From positions 1 through 7,797 of the forward strand of contig BNXB01000065.1 of NCBI GenBank assembly GCA_025999255.1: a stretch of 7,797 bases of DNA, given 5' to 3'. The stretch is from Bacteroidia bacterium. Its GTDB lineage: Bacteria > Bacteroidota > Bacteroidia > Bacteroidales > Azobacteroidaceae. The notes under the pieces are model-generated. The model did no database searches. It saw only the letters and a list, made by a program, of their open reading frames with translations, and was not told the DNA's origin. Made by a program: the position numbers and the translations under genes. Shown here one piece after another: positions 1 through 7,185 of the stretch (positions within the stretch are counted from its first letter, which is position 1; every line of letters starts with the position of its first letter).

Positions 1-1779
1 CCGGAAATCATAACCATCGTAGAGAAATTTATAAATACAATTTCCGGTAATTGCAAAAAAAAGATTTTCACGCAGGGTAACAATGTTTTTCAGAGAATGG
101 ATTCCTTCAAAGCACTGATTTATTTTTTCATATTCCACGATCTTGTCTTGCAGATCGTTATAAACATAAAATTTATCGTTTCCGAAGAAAATGACCCGTC
201 CTCCCAGTTTGAATATTTTCATTTGATATGGGAATCCATCGTTTTGATCGCCGCCGTATGAACCCAGGTAAGAGATACTGTCTATTCCGTTCAACCGGCA
301 ACGATATATTCCTTTTTGTGCATGTCCGAGCCAGATATTACCGAGATGATCGGATTCGATCGAAATAACCGGTTCGGGAATTTTAAATGCATACCGGACT
401 TCATAATTTTTTGATATGATCTTTGCTGAGAAATAAGTACTCAGGAAAAAATACCGTTCATTTTTATATTCAAAGTCAGTGATTTTGTAAATGCCTGTAT
501 TAGAAGGAGGGGGTGATATTACGTTCAGGTTCTTATCGATGATCTTCAGTCCGTAGTTATGTCCGCAAATCAATACATTTCCCTCATTTTTAATATCCCA
601 GATTTGCCCTTGCGTTTGATTGACCATTTTGAGTTGAGATAAGGCTCCCGCCTGGTCGAGCTGATTCCGGGGGAGGTAAAATACCCCTTGGTTGGTACCT
701 AAGAAAAGTTTATCGTCGAAGAAGGCTGCAGAATAAATCGCTCCGATTTTTCCAGAAGGATCGATATGGCAATCCATCCCTCTTAAGTACTGAATGTAAC
801 TGATTCCCCTATCTAACGCAGCCCATATATTTCCGCTGCTATCTTCGAATAGAGATAGTAAGGTGTTGTTTTGCAATGAATTATCCGTGGAAAAATGATT
901 AACTATTTCACCGGATTCATTGAATTCATATATCCCATTCAGAATAGTACCTATAAAATAATTACCGTTTTTCTTTAAAATACCACAGTTGATTTCATAT
1001 TGTTTTCCTGTTGCAGAGATGGGAGTATCCCATTTCAGAAAATGAACACCGTCGTAAATATAGAAACCCATTGTGGAAGTTCCTATAAGATGCCGGTTAT
1101 TGGAAAGCGGAAAGATGACCCGGACTTCCGTCGATGCAAAAACCGAACTTTCTGGAATTTCTTTTAAACCGTCTTTTTTTAGACGGAACAAACCGTTTCG
1201 TATTTTCTGAACCCACAATTCATCATATATCTTCATCAGGAAAATGATATTGCTTTTATCCGTATTGAAGACCTTTATTTTCTTGTTGTTGTCGCATGTA
1301 TAAATGTGGTTGAACGATTGGAAATAAACCAGGCTATCCGTGACCCATATTCGCCATATGTCGTCGTTATGAATATTATCTTTTTCCAAATCTTTACTCA
1401 GGGAAGTATAAATGAGATTTCCCGAAAGATCGCGCTTCCAAACGCCGAATTCTTCATAGCCTCCGGTATAAACCGAATTGTCCGGAGAAACGGTAACCGC
1501 CCGGATCACTTCAACTTTTGGTAAGGAATACAATTTCCACCGGATTCCGTCGAATTCCAGTAATCCCTTGTCATTCCCGAAATACATAATACCTGACGAA
1601 TCCTGACTAACAGACCAGTTTTTATTGGCAGCATGATACTCATTCCGGTAAAAATTAATTATATTAGGTTTACCGGCAGACACCGGAATTAACAAAAAGA
1701 AAGTAAAAAAAAGAATACCGAAAAGAATCCGGACAATAAATACTTTCTCTATGAATTCCGGTTTGCTATTTGATGGCAT
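1..1779 (-). CDS. Propeller-sensor transcriptional regulator, N-terminal part (partial at left edge)
   Basis: A single open frame of 593 codons runs off the left edge with no stop, so the C-terminus is missing. Residues 14-35 are a hydrophobic export signal or anchor ending in PVSAG. Next is a beta-propeller with repeated blades. Its first blade (about 53-78) contains NWSVSQDSSGIMYFGN and LLEFDG, the opening typical of Bacteroidota 'triple tyrosine' sensor-regulators. Two clear Reg_prop-type repeats follow at 308-326 (LFEDSSGNIWAALDRG) and 473-491 (SDHLGNIWLGHAQKG). In this family the propeller is periplasmic and is normally followed by a Y_Y_Y domain, a membrane helix and a cytoplasmic LuxR-type HTH; a histidine kinase hybrid is also possible. 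None of those parts is in the window, so the output domain and ligand are unknown. In-frame starts also exist at 1794 (ATG) and 1800 (GTG), just after a TAG; I chose 1779 because it gives the shortest region before the hydrophobic core. I see no consensus promoter in the 120 nt after ftsH. Confidence 0.85.
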   Translation of the reverse strand, partial: MPSNSKPEFIEKVFIVRILFGILFFTFFLLIPVSAGKPNIINFYRNEYHAANKNWSVSQDSSGIMYFGNDKGLLEFDGIRWKLYSLPKVEVIRAVTVSPDNSVYTGGYEEFGVWKRDLSGNLIYTSLSKDLEKDNIHNDDIWRIWVTDSLVYFQSFNHIYTCDNNKKIKVFNTDKSNIIFLMKIYDELWVQKIRNGLFRLKKDGLKEIPESSVFASTEVRVIFPLSNNRHLIGTSTMGFYIYDGVHFLKWDTPISATGKQYEINCGILKKNGNYFIGTILNGIYEFNESGEIVNHFSTDNSLQNNTLLSLFEDSSGNIWAALDRGISYIQYLRGMDCHIDPSGKIGAIYSAAFFDDKLFLGTNQGVFYLPRNQLDQAGALSQLKMVNQTQGQIWDIKNEGNVLICGHNYGLKIIDKNLNVISPPPSNTGIYKITDFEYKNERYFFLSTYFSAKIISKNYEVRYAFKIPEPVISIESDHLGNIWLGHAQKGIYRCRLNGIDSISYLGSYGGDQNDGFPYQMKIFKLGGRVIFFGNDKFYVYNDLQDKIVEYEKINQCFEGIHSLKNIVTLRENLFFAITGNCIYKFLYDGYDFR

Positions 1780-1909
1780 ATTGTTTATTGTCATTTTCAC
1801 CTACCGCATTCATGAATGTCTTAAATTTGTCGTATTCTTCAGGTACATTGACCCAAATCTTTAAAGAACCGGAGGTTCCTGTACATAATACAATATCTCT
1901 TATTGTTTT
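1766..1909 (-). other. Start-less 47-codon open frame between ftsH and the regulator
   Basis: This stretch holds no recognised gene. One minus-strand frame is open for 47 codons. It begins after a TAA inside the last codons of ftsH (1910-1912) and ends at a TAG (1766-1768) inside the start of the regulator. Its translation looks protein-like, with GSLKIWVNVPEEYDKF in the middle, but the only ATG, at 1813, would give just 15 residues. It lies in the -1 frame relative to ftsH. It could be a gene remnant, an eroded C-terminal extension of ftsH or chance. I do not recognise the peptide. The same interval contains a 5-bp hairpin (1866-1878) too weak to call a terminator. Confidence 0.2.
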
Positions 1910-3924
1910 TTATTTTCTTCCGGTTCGGTAATAGCCTGGTTTTCTGATTTTTGTTGTTCTAATATTTCCTGAGACCGGGACAACCATTTACGTTTACCGA
2001 ATATTTTTTCGAGGTCGTCGGAATAGATGACTTCTTTTTCAAGCAGGAAACTTGTCAGCTGATGATGTTGTCCGGCATGTTCCGACAATAATTGTTTTGC
2101 GCGATCATACTGTTCCCCAATAATACGTTTTATTTCTTCATCGATCATCTGTGCCGTTTCATCGCTGTATGGCTTTGTAAAACCCCAATCCTGTCCGGTT
2201 GCATCGTAGTAGTTGAGGTTCGGAAGTTTTTGGCTCATACCGAAATAAACCACCATAGCATGTGCCTGCTTGGTTACACGTTCCAGGTCGTTGGATGCTC
2301 CCGTGGAAACTTTACCTACAAACAGTTCTTCGGCGGCGCGGCCTCCCAATGTGGCGCACATTTCGTCCTGCAATTGTTCGTAAGTTGTAATCTGGCGTTC
2401 TTCCGGAAGGTACCATGCTGCTCCCAAAGCCTTTCCCCGGGGGACAATAGTCACTTTTACCAGTGGATTGGCATGTTCGAGCAACCAGCTTAAAGTGGCG
2501 TGTCCGGCTTCATGTAAAGCAATGGTCCGGCGTTCTTCGGCTGTCGTAATCTTCGATTTCTTTTCCAAACCGCCGACAATCCGGTCAACCGCATTCATGA
2601 AATCTTCTTTCTGAACGAATTCCTTACCGTTACGGGCTGCAATCAAAGCGGCTTCATTACATACATTGGCAATATCCGCTCCGGAAAAACCGGGTGTTTG
2701 ACGGGCTAGAAATTCGGTATCGACGGAAGAATCGATTTTGATATTCCGCAGGTGGACAATGAAAATTTCTTTCCGATCGTTTAATTCCGGAAGATCCACA
2801 TTGATTTGACGATCGAAACGACCGGCGCGTAACAAAGCTTTATCCAGGATATCGGCGCGGTTGGTTGCCGCAAGGATAATCACCCCGCTGTTGGAACCAA
2901 AACCGTCCATTTCAGTGAGGAGTTGGTTGAGCGTATTTTCCCGTTCATCATTGGAACCCATATTCGGATTCCGTCCGCGGGCGCGACCTACGGCATCGAT
3001 TTCGTCGATAAATACGATACATGGAGACTTTTCTTTGGCCTGACGGAATAAATCTCTCACACGTGAGGCTCCTACACCCACGAACATTTCCACAAAATCG
3101 GAACCGGATAGAGAGAAAAACGGAACATCCGCTTCACCGGCTACTGCTTTGGCCAGTAAAGTTTTTCCTGTTCCGGGAGGCCCGACAAGTAGAGCGCCTT
3201 TAGGAATTTTACCTCCAAGATCGGTGTATTTCGATGGATTTTTAAGGAAATCCACAATTTCTTCCACTTCCTGTTTAGCTTCCGATAAACCGGCTACATC
3301 CTTGAAAGTTATCTTTTTAGCTTGCATTGACTTGTCGTAGATTTGTGCGCGTGCACGGCCTACGTTAAAAATTCCTCCGCCTCCACCTCCCGACATACGG
3401 CGCATCATGAAAATCCAGATAAAAATAAATAAAACAAACGGAAGTATATTTAACAGGATATTCCAGATCACATCATGATCTTCATCGTATTTTACTTCCG
3501 AATTGACTCCATTTTCCGATACGATTTTATCATAAAAATCCGAAAACTTATCCGGAGAAGGAATCATAACGGTAATAGTGGGTTCAGCTTGTTTTTGTCC
3601 GAAAAAATAATTATTTTTAATTTTCGCGGTATCCTCTTTGAGGACAGAGGCCACATGTTCCTTGCGAAGTGTAGCTATTACAATATTTTTCCGGTTATAG
3701 ACAATCATTTTGCTGAAATAATTGTCTTTTGCTATTTTCTGAAACTCGGTCCAGCCTATTTCTTTACTGGAGGAGTTGTTGTTGTTAGTGAAAAAAATAG
3801 CCAGCAACATGATAACAATCAATGCATACATCCAGTTCATATTGAACTTGAACTTTGAATTCTTGTCATCAGGTCCACTCGCAGGTAGCTGCGACTTATT
3901 GTTTTTATAGTTATTGTCAGCCAT
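1900..3924 (-). CDS. ftsH: ATP-dependent zinc metalloprotease FtsH
   Basis: Membrane-anchored hexameric AAA+ protease that extracts and degrades misfolded membrane proteins and short-lived cytosolic proteins. With 674 residues it is slightly longer than the E. coli protein. Membrane helix 1 is about 32-45, followed by a periplasmic domain to about 150. Helix 2 is about 153-174, then a six-glycine linker (179-184). The AAA module has Walker A GPPGTGKT (248-255), pore motif FVG (281-283), Walker B IVFIDEID (303-310) and a second region of homology ending RAGRFDR (366-372). The peptidase has zinc motif HEAGH (471-475) and a likely third zinc ligand, Asp546, in [10 protein letters not shown]. The C-terminal tail is short and charged. 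All catalytic residues are present. I place the start at ATG 3924, 9 nt after the rsfS stop; the in-frame TTG at 3930 is less likely. It is probably co-transcribed with rsfS. Confidence 0.98.
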   Translation of the reverse strand: MADNNYKNNKSQLPASGPDDKNSKFKFNMNWMYALIVIMLLAIFFTNNNNSSSKEIGWTEFQKIAKDNYFSKMIVYNRKNIVIATLRKEHVASVLKEDTAKIKNNYFFGQKQAEPTITVMIPSPDKFSDFYDKIVSENGVNSEVKYDEDHDVIWNILLNILPFVLFIFIWIFMMRRMSGGGGGGIFNVGRARAQIYDKSMQAKKITFKDVAGLSEAKQEVEEIVDFLKNPSKYTDLGGKIPKGALLVGPPGTGKTLLAKAVAGEADVPFFSLSGSDFVEMFVGVGASRVRDLFRQAKEKSPCIVFIDEIDAVGRARGRNPNMGSNDERENTLNQLLTEMDGFGSNSGVIILAATNRADILDKALLRAGRFDRQINVDLPELNDRKEIFIVHLRNIKIDSSVDTEFLARQTPGFSGADIANVCNEAALIAARNGKEFVQKEDFMNAVDRIVGGLEKKSKITTAEERRTIALHEAGHATLSWLLEHANPLVKVTIVPRGKALGAAWYLPEERQITTYEQLQDEMCATLGGRAAEELFVGKVSTGASNDLERVTKQAHAMVVYFGMSQKLPNLNYYDATGQDWGFTKPYSDETAQMIDEEIKRIIGEQYDRAKQLLSEHAGQHHQLTSFLLEKEVIYSDDLEKIFGKRKWLSRSQEILEQQKSENQAITEPEENKKQ

Positions 3925-3933
3925 AATCAATGA

Positions 3934-4302
3934 TTAATACATGTCCTGTATTGTTTTTATTTTAGCGTCTGCCCACAGATTTTCCAGGTTATAATATTCC
4001 CTCATTTCAGGCAGGAAAATATGAACGATAACCGTGCCGTAATCCATAGCGACCCATTGTGCTTCTCTCATTCCGATTGCACCCAGAGGTTTTTCTCTCA
4101 AGTCGTCGGAAACTTTGTCCCAGACGGAATCGGAGAGGGCTGAAACTTGCGTGGGGGAATTTCCTTCACAAATGATAAAATAGGTACAAATGGAACCATC
4201 CAGTTCGGAAAGGTCTATTGTAGTGATGTTATGACCTTTTTTATCCTGAAGGCTCTCAATAATCTTGTTTACCAGTAGATTTGTTTCTTTTTCTTTACTC
4301 AT
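3934..4302 (-). CDS. rsfS: Ribosome silencing factor RsfS
   Basis: Small protein of the Iojap/RsfS family. It binds ribosomal protein uL14 on the large subunit and blocks joining with the 30S subunit, lowering translation in stationary phase or starvation. The 122-residue length is normal for the family. The core is complete: TIDLSELDGSICTYFIICEG (about 28-47), the helix SPTQVSALSDSVWDKV (49-64), and the hallmark DYGTVIVHIFLPEMREYYNLE, which leads into NLWADA near the C-terminus. A consensus-like promoter lies 34-64 nt upstream and ftsH follows after 9 nt, so rsfS heads a two-gene unit. Immediately before its ATG is an in-frame ATG-TAA pair, which also excludes a longer N-terminus. Confidence 0.96.
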   Translation of the reverse strand: MSKEKETNLLVNKIIESLQDKKGHNITTIDLSELDGSICTYFIICEGNSPTQVSALSDSVWDKVSDDLREKPLGAIGMREAQWVAMDYGTVIVHIFLPEMREYYNLENLWADAKIKTIQDMY

Positions 4303-4308
4303 TTACAT
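4303..4308 (-). promoter_or_regulatory. ATG-TAA start-stop element in the rsfS leader
   Basis: The six bases directly before the rsfS start read ATG TAA, in frame with it, giving ATG-TAA-ATG. Any initiation at the first ATG would end at once beside the true start. This is plain in the sequence; a regulatory role is only inference, since A/T-rich leaders can produce such a triplet pair by chance. Confidence 0.3.
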
Positions 4309-4335
4309 TTTATTACAATAAGTTTTTTGGGGATA

Positions 4336-4366
4336 CAAAGATAATTTGTTTTTTTGTTAATACAAT
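4336..4366 (-). promoter_or_regulatory. Bacteroidota-type promoter for rsfS-ftsH
   Basis: On the minus strand the -7 box is TATCTTTG (4336-4343), a full match to TAnnTTTG. It lies 19 bp after ATTG (4363-4366), a three-of-four match to the -33 TTTG. The predicted start of transcription is near 4329, leaving a leader of about 27 nt before rsfS. The promoter sits between the GNAT stop (4399) and rsfS, giving the rsfS-ftsH pair its own initiation point separate from the recR-led cluster. Confidence 0.75.
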
Positions 4367-4398
4367 GTTCTTTACTCAAAAACAAACAAATCCACATC

Positions 4399-4923
4399 TT
4401 ATGAATTAATTAGTTGTAACACATTTACGTCTTCAAAACAATCTTTGCATTTCAGCCATTGGTTAAGACATCCTGTTTGTTGATATCCGCAGTTAATGAA
4501 CAATTTCATGCTGTCGGTATTACTTTTGGGAACATAAGCATAAAGTTGTTTTAAAAGGAGAAAATCAAACGCATATTTTTTAAGTAAATTCAGTACCTGG
4601 GCGCCGAAACCTTTTCTTCTGTAGCGGGAATCCAGCAGGATACCTACTCCGGCTCTCAGATTCATTGGGTCGAAATCGTATAAATCGATAGTTCCGATAG
4701 GCATGTTATTTTCTTTCAATATCACCATCAGCCGGAGTTGACGGGATTGGAAAATATCATGGCGAGATTCGGAGATGTATTCCCTCAATGCAAATTTCGA
4801 GTATGGAGCAAGCGTAGTTCCGTACCCCCATAAGTCGGATTCATTTTCCCAACGGTAAAGAACATCCAAATCTTCGGGTTCCAAAGCCCTGAGCTTAATT
4901 GAATTGTTTTCCAGCAGAACCAT
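4399..4923 (-). CDS. GNAT-family N-acetyltransferase (RimJ/RimL/SpeG-like)
   Basis: Predicted cytosolic acetyl-CoA-dependent N-acetyltransferase of 174 residues, a normal size for the Acetyltransf_3 type. It opens with IKLRALEPEDLDVLYRWENE (9-28), typical of this branch. The acetyl-CoA pyrophosphate loop is visible as YRRKGFGAQ (101-109), preceded by the beta-strand AGVGILLDSR (91-100). The C-terminal motif B region is SNTDSMKLFINCGYQQTG (134-151). The substrate cannot be read from sequence; polyamines, protein N-termini and amino sugars are all possible. Its start codon lies 29 nt inside the end of the upstream glycosyltransferase gene, so translation is probably coupled. This fits, but does not prove, a role in modifying a glycan or nucleotide sugar. 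Confidence 0.9.
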   Translation of the reverse strand: MVLLENNSIKLRALEPEDLDVLYRWENESDLWGYGTTLAPYSKFALREYISESRHDIFQSRQLRLMVILKENNMPIGTIDLYDFDPMNLRAGVGILLDSRYRRKGFGAQVLNLLKKYAFDFLLLKQLYAYVPKSNTDSMKLFINCGYQQTGCLNQWLKCKDCFEDVNVLQLINS

Positions 4924-6004
4924 ATTCTTCGATGTTTTGATCTGTCAATACGATGTCGGATGTAATCATGATCCGGCTTTCGGGATAATAAATCCAGAAA
5001 CGGTTTTTCTTGTTTTTTGACGAATCCATGCAAGATATAATTTCTCCGAATGTTTTTTCCTGTATATTGAATATAACATCTTTTTCAGAAATATGGTTGC
5101 CGTTATCGCTTTCTTTTTTTCTATTACGACTGTGCCTGGTCATCCATTTTCTGCTTTTTATGATTAATCTTCTGATGGCAGATATTCCTCCCGTCAGGTA
5201 AATACCGCAATAAACCAGATAACTGTAATACCAATTATAATGGGGATAATGCTTTTTGAAAAAAATCAACATGGCTTCGTAAAATATTTTCACATATTTT
5301 AAATCTTTTTTAGTGCTTTCTCCTTTGTAATGGATGATTTTTTCCGGTATGTAATAATTTTTGTATCCCGACAATGTGATGCGATAGGACAGGTCGATGT
5401 CTTCTCCATACATGAAAAAAGCTTCGTCTAATAAACCCGTTTTTTCGAGTGTTTTTCGTCTCAGAAGCATGAATGCTCCGGCCAATACATCGACCTCATG
5501 TACTTCATTTTCGTCCAGGTATCTCAAGTAATATTTTGCAAAAATACGGGAATGAGGAAATAGTTTGGTAATTCTACTCATTTTGCAAAAGGAATTCCAA
5601 GGAGAAGGAAATCCTCGTTTTGACTCAGGTAGGAATGTTCCGTATCCATCGATCATCTTGACTCCCAACCCCCCTCCTTCAGGGTGTTCATCCATAAATC
5701 GACAGACATTCTCAAAAGTATCTTCTGCTACTACCGTATCCGGATTTAATAACAAAATGTATTCACCTTCCGACAATTCAATAGCTTGGTTATTTGCTTT
5801 TGAAAAACCCGGATTATCTTCGTTTTCGATAAATATAACTCCGGGAAATTTAGGTTTGAGATACCCGATAGAGTCGTCTGAAGAATGGTTATCTACCACA
5901 AAAATTTCGGCTTCCATGTTTTTTGTGGCTTCAAGTACCGAGAGAAGACATTGCTCAACATAATACCTGACATTGTAATTGACAATAACGACAGACAGTT
6001 TCAT
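4895..6004 (-). CDS. Family 2 glycosyltransferase (rhamnosyltransferase-like), with extra C-terminal tail
   Basis: Inverting GT-A fold glycosyltransferase of the WbbL-like group, predicted to act at the inner face of the membrane in cell-surface polysaccharide or glycolipid assembly. The N-terminus LSVVIVNYNVRYYVEQCL (3-20) is the nucleotide-sugar binding start. VVDNHSSDDS (36-45) follows, then NPDT (87-90) in the place of the DXD motif, GAFMLLRR (176-183), and the catalytic-base region MYGEDIDLSYR (198-208). A moderately hydrophobic segment at about 258-282 may be membrane-associated. A polar tail of about 70 residues (about 296-369) lies beyond the usual catalytic domain and matches nothing I recognise. 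Donor and acceptor sugars cannot be assigned. The ATG overlaps the stop of the HAD gene in an ATGA, and the 3' end overlaps the GNAT gene. Confidence 0.93.
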   Translation of the reverse strand: MKLSVVIVNYNVRYYVEQCLLSVLEATKNMEAEIFVVDNHSSDDSIGYLKPKFPGVIFIENEDNPGFSKANNQAIELSEGEYILLLNPDTVVAEDTFENVCRFMDEHPEGGGLGVKMIDGYGTFLPESKRGFPSPWNSFCKMSRITKLFPHSRIFAKYYLRYLDENEVHEVDVLAGAFMLLRRKTLEKTGLLDEAFFMYGEDIDLSYRITLSGYKNYYIPEKIIHYKGESTKKDLKYVKIFYEAMLIFFKKHYPHYNWYYSYLVYCGIYLTGGISAIRRLIIKSRKWMTRHSRNRKKESDNGNHISEKDVIFNIQEKTFGEIISCMDSSKNKKNRFWIYYPESRIMITSDIVLTDQNIEEYGSAGKQFN

Positions 6005-6462
6005 ACGTCTTTCTTTCCGGCTTTATCCAATGCTTCTCCTAAACGGAGAAAAAAATTCTTTTTTACGGGTCTTTGATTTGCTTCACCTTGTTTTAATAAT
6101 TCGTTGAAATCGGATAAACCACGTCCTCCGGTACAAATCAGATTGTAAATGATACTCCAGTCAGGCAGTCCTCCTAAATTTCTGTCGTCGATAAATAGAT
6201 CAACATCCAGTTTTCTGGGCCGGGAGAATGGTTCTTCATCCGGATTATTTTTGTTTACGGCATAAAATTCCAGTCCTTTTTCTCTGCAATAATTTACGGC
6301 GTCTTCAAGGTATTCCCCTTCCCGGACAGTCCATAAAATCAGTTTATGCTCTCCGGTTTCCTGTGTTTTTTTTAACGCTTCGATTGCAAAAGGAATGGGT
6401 TTTCCTATGTATGGATAGTCGTGTTCTACAATGGTTCCGTCAAAATCTACTGCAATCACCAT
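6001..6462 (-). CDS. Small HAD-superfamily hydrolase
   Basis: Predicted cytosolic phosphohydrolase of 153 residues with a compact, essentially capless HAD fold. Motif I is VDFDGT (5-10), with Asp6 as nucleophile and Asp8 as acid/base. Motif II is probably Thr45 in LILWTVRE. The motif III lysine is probably Lys84. Motif IV is DLFIDDRNLGG (88-98), with Asp92 and Asp93 binding magnesium. All catalytic elements are therefore present. It resembles the small uncharacterised HAD proteins found in Bacteroidota, sometimes labelled BT0010 family; that label is from memory. The substrate is unknown. The gene ends in ATGA shared with the glycosyltransferase start, so coupled translation is likely and a sugar-phosphate substrate is a reasonable guess. 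A basic tail from about residue 131 is not part of the fold. Confidence 0.9.
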   Translation of the reverse strand: MVIAVDFDGTIVEHDYPYIGKPIPFAIEALKKTQETGEHKLILWTVREGEYLEDAVNYCREKGLEFYAVNKNNPDEEPFSRPRKLDVDLFIDDRNLGGLPDWSIIYNLICTGGRGLSDFNELLKQGEANQRPVKKNFFLRLGEALDKAGKKDV

Positions 6463-6464
6463 AA

Positions 6465-6485
6465 TAAGTTATAAGTTTTAAGTGA
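6465..6485. repeat. Three tandem heptamers in the recR-HAD gap
   Basis: On the plus strand TAAGTTA, TAAGTTT and TAAGTGA follow each other directly, 3 nt upstream of the HAD start codon on the other strand. They fill nearly half of the 47-nt gap between recR and the HAD gene. The copies are imperfect and A/T-rich, and no function can be read from them. Confidence 0.4.
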
Positions 6486-6509
6486 TAGGCCTTAAAAAAC
6501 CTATTTACT

Positions 6510-7133
6510 TTAAGTTCTGAATGAATCGTTGAATTCCGTCCTGTTTACTATTGATCGGCCGAGGGTAATTTCGTCCGTATATTCGATTTCGTCTCCTATG
6601 GAAACACCTCTGGCAATGACACTTATCCGTATATCCAATCCTGAAAGTTTTCTGTAAATATAAAAATTGGTTGTATCTCCTTCCATAGTGGTACTCAAAG
6701 CAAAAATAATCTCCTTGACGATTCCTGATTTCACACGTTCGACCAGACTTTCAATTTCCAGGTCGGCAGGCCCAATACCTTCCATGGGAGAAATGATTCC
6801 TCCCAGAACGTGGTACAGACCTTTAAATTGCACCGTATTTTCAATTGCCATCACTTCCTTTATGTTTTCCACAACGCAGACCGTCGAAGCATCTCTCCCG
6901 GGATCATTGCAGATATTGCATATTTCATCGTCACATATATTATGACAAACGGAACAATACTTCACATTATTGCGTAAATTGATAATTGTTTGTCCGAAAT
7001 TAGTAACTTCTTCCGGACTGCGTCTCAGAGAATGTAGAACCAACCGCAAAGCGGTTTTTCTTCCGATTCCAGGAAGCTTGGCAAACTCGTTAACGGCATT
7101 TTCCAATAAGGCTGAAGAATATTTTTGTATCAT
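6510..7133 (-). CDS. recR: Recombination mediator protein RecR
   Basis: Member of the RecFOR pathway. With RecO it loads RecA onto SSB-coated single-stranded DNA at gaps and stalled forks. At 207 residues it is slightly longer than E. coli RecR. The helix-hairpin-helix is [17 protein letters not shown] (20-36). The four-cysteine zinc finger uses C60, C63, C72 and C75. The TOPRIM domain runs from [16 protein letters not shown] (83-98) through [15 protein letters not shown] (145-159). The C-terminal Walker B-like end is [14 protein letters not shown] (185-198). All elements are intact. It is the first gene of the minus-strand cluster, with a strong predicted promoter 20 nt upstream that is divergent from a toxin-antitoxin promoter. 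The next gene starts 47 nt after its stop. Confidence 0.98.
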   Translation of the reverse strand: MIQKYSSALLENAVNEFAKLPGIGRKTALRLVLHSLRRSPEEVTNFGQTIINLRNNVKYCSVCHNICDDEICNICNDPGRDASTVCVVENIKEVMAIENTVQFKGLYHVLGGIISPMEGIGPADLEIESLVERVKSGIVKEIIFALSTTMEGDTTNFYIYRKLSGLDIRISVIARGVSIGDEIEYTDEITLGRSIVNRTEFNDSFRT

Positions 7134-7153
7134 TTATAATCTGAATTTCCATA

Positions 7154-7185
7154 CAAAAATAACTTATTTCCTGATGCTTTGCAAA
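7154..7185 (-). promoter_or_regulatory. Bacteroidota-type promoter for recR
   Basis: On the minus strand the -33 box is TTTG (7182-7185) and the -7 box is TATTTTTG (7154-7161), separated by exactly 20 bp. Both boxes match TTTG-N19/20-TAnnTTTG fully. Transcription would begin near 7147, giving a leader of only about 14 nt. The -33 box directly abuts that of the divergent toxin-antitoxin promoter. An inverted repeat (7157-7169) covers part of the -7 box. Confidence 0.8.
7157..7169. promoter_or_regulatory. Inverted repeat overlapping the recR -7 box
   Basis: AAATAA-C-TTATTT is a perfect 6-bp inverted repeat around one central base. It covers five bases of the recR -7 box and the start of its spacer. 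It could be an operator, perhaps for the neighbouring antitoxin, but A/T-rich DNA yields such palindromes by chance. Confidence 0.3.

Noticed and set aside
1306..1524. A 72-codon plus-strand frame opposite the regulator
   Set aside because: It is antisense to a continuous propeller-coding frame and has no recognisable features or promoter.
1866..1878. Rho-independent terminator after ftsH
   Set aside because: The hairpin GAACC-GGA-GGTTC has only 5 bp and is not followed by a clear T run on the minus strand.
1904..1912. Programmed -1 ribosomal frameshift at the A-run near the ftsH stop
   Set aside because: The classical heptamer A AAA AAC is present but in the wrong phase relative to the ftsH codons, and I see no stimulatory hairpin. 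Simple slippage on six A remains only a weak possibility.
3373..3390. Six-glycine run in FtsH as an expansion artefact
   Set aside because: A glycine-rich linker after the second membrane helix is usual in FtsH proteins, so this is ordinary.
2092..3858. Several plus-strand open frames of 60-133 codons opposite ftsH
   Set aside because: They lie wholly antisense to a fully conserved FtsH sequence and show no recognisable domain; they are reading-frame shadows.
3922..3930. TTG start for ftsH, two codons upstream of the ATG
   Set aside because: The ATG at 3924 is well placed 9 nt after the rsfS stop, and a TTG start two codons earlier adds nothing.
4785..5033. An 82-codon minus-strand frame across the GT2/GNAT junction
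   Set aside because: It overlaps two well-supported genes in a third frame and its translation resembles no protein family.
6491..6507. Promoter for the HAD gene from the minus-strand TAGGTTTT in the gap after recR
   Set aside because: The box misses the final G of TAnnTTTG, and no TTTG-like -33 element lies 19-20 bp upstream.
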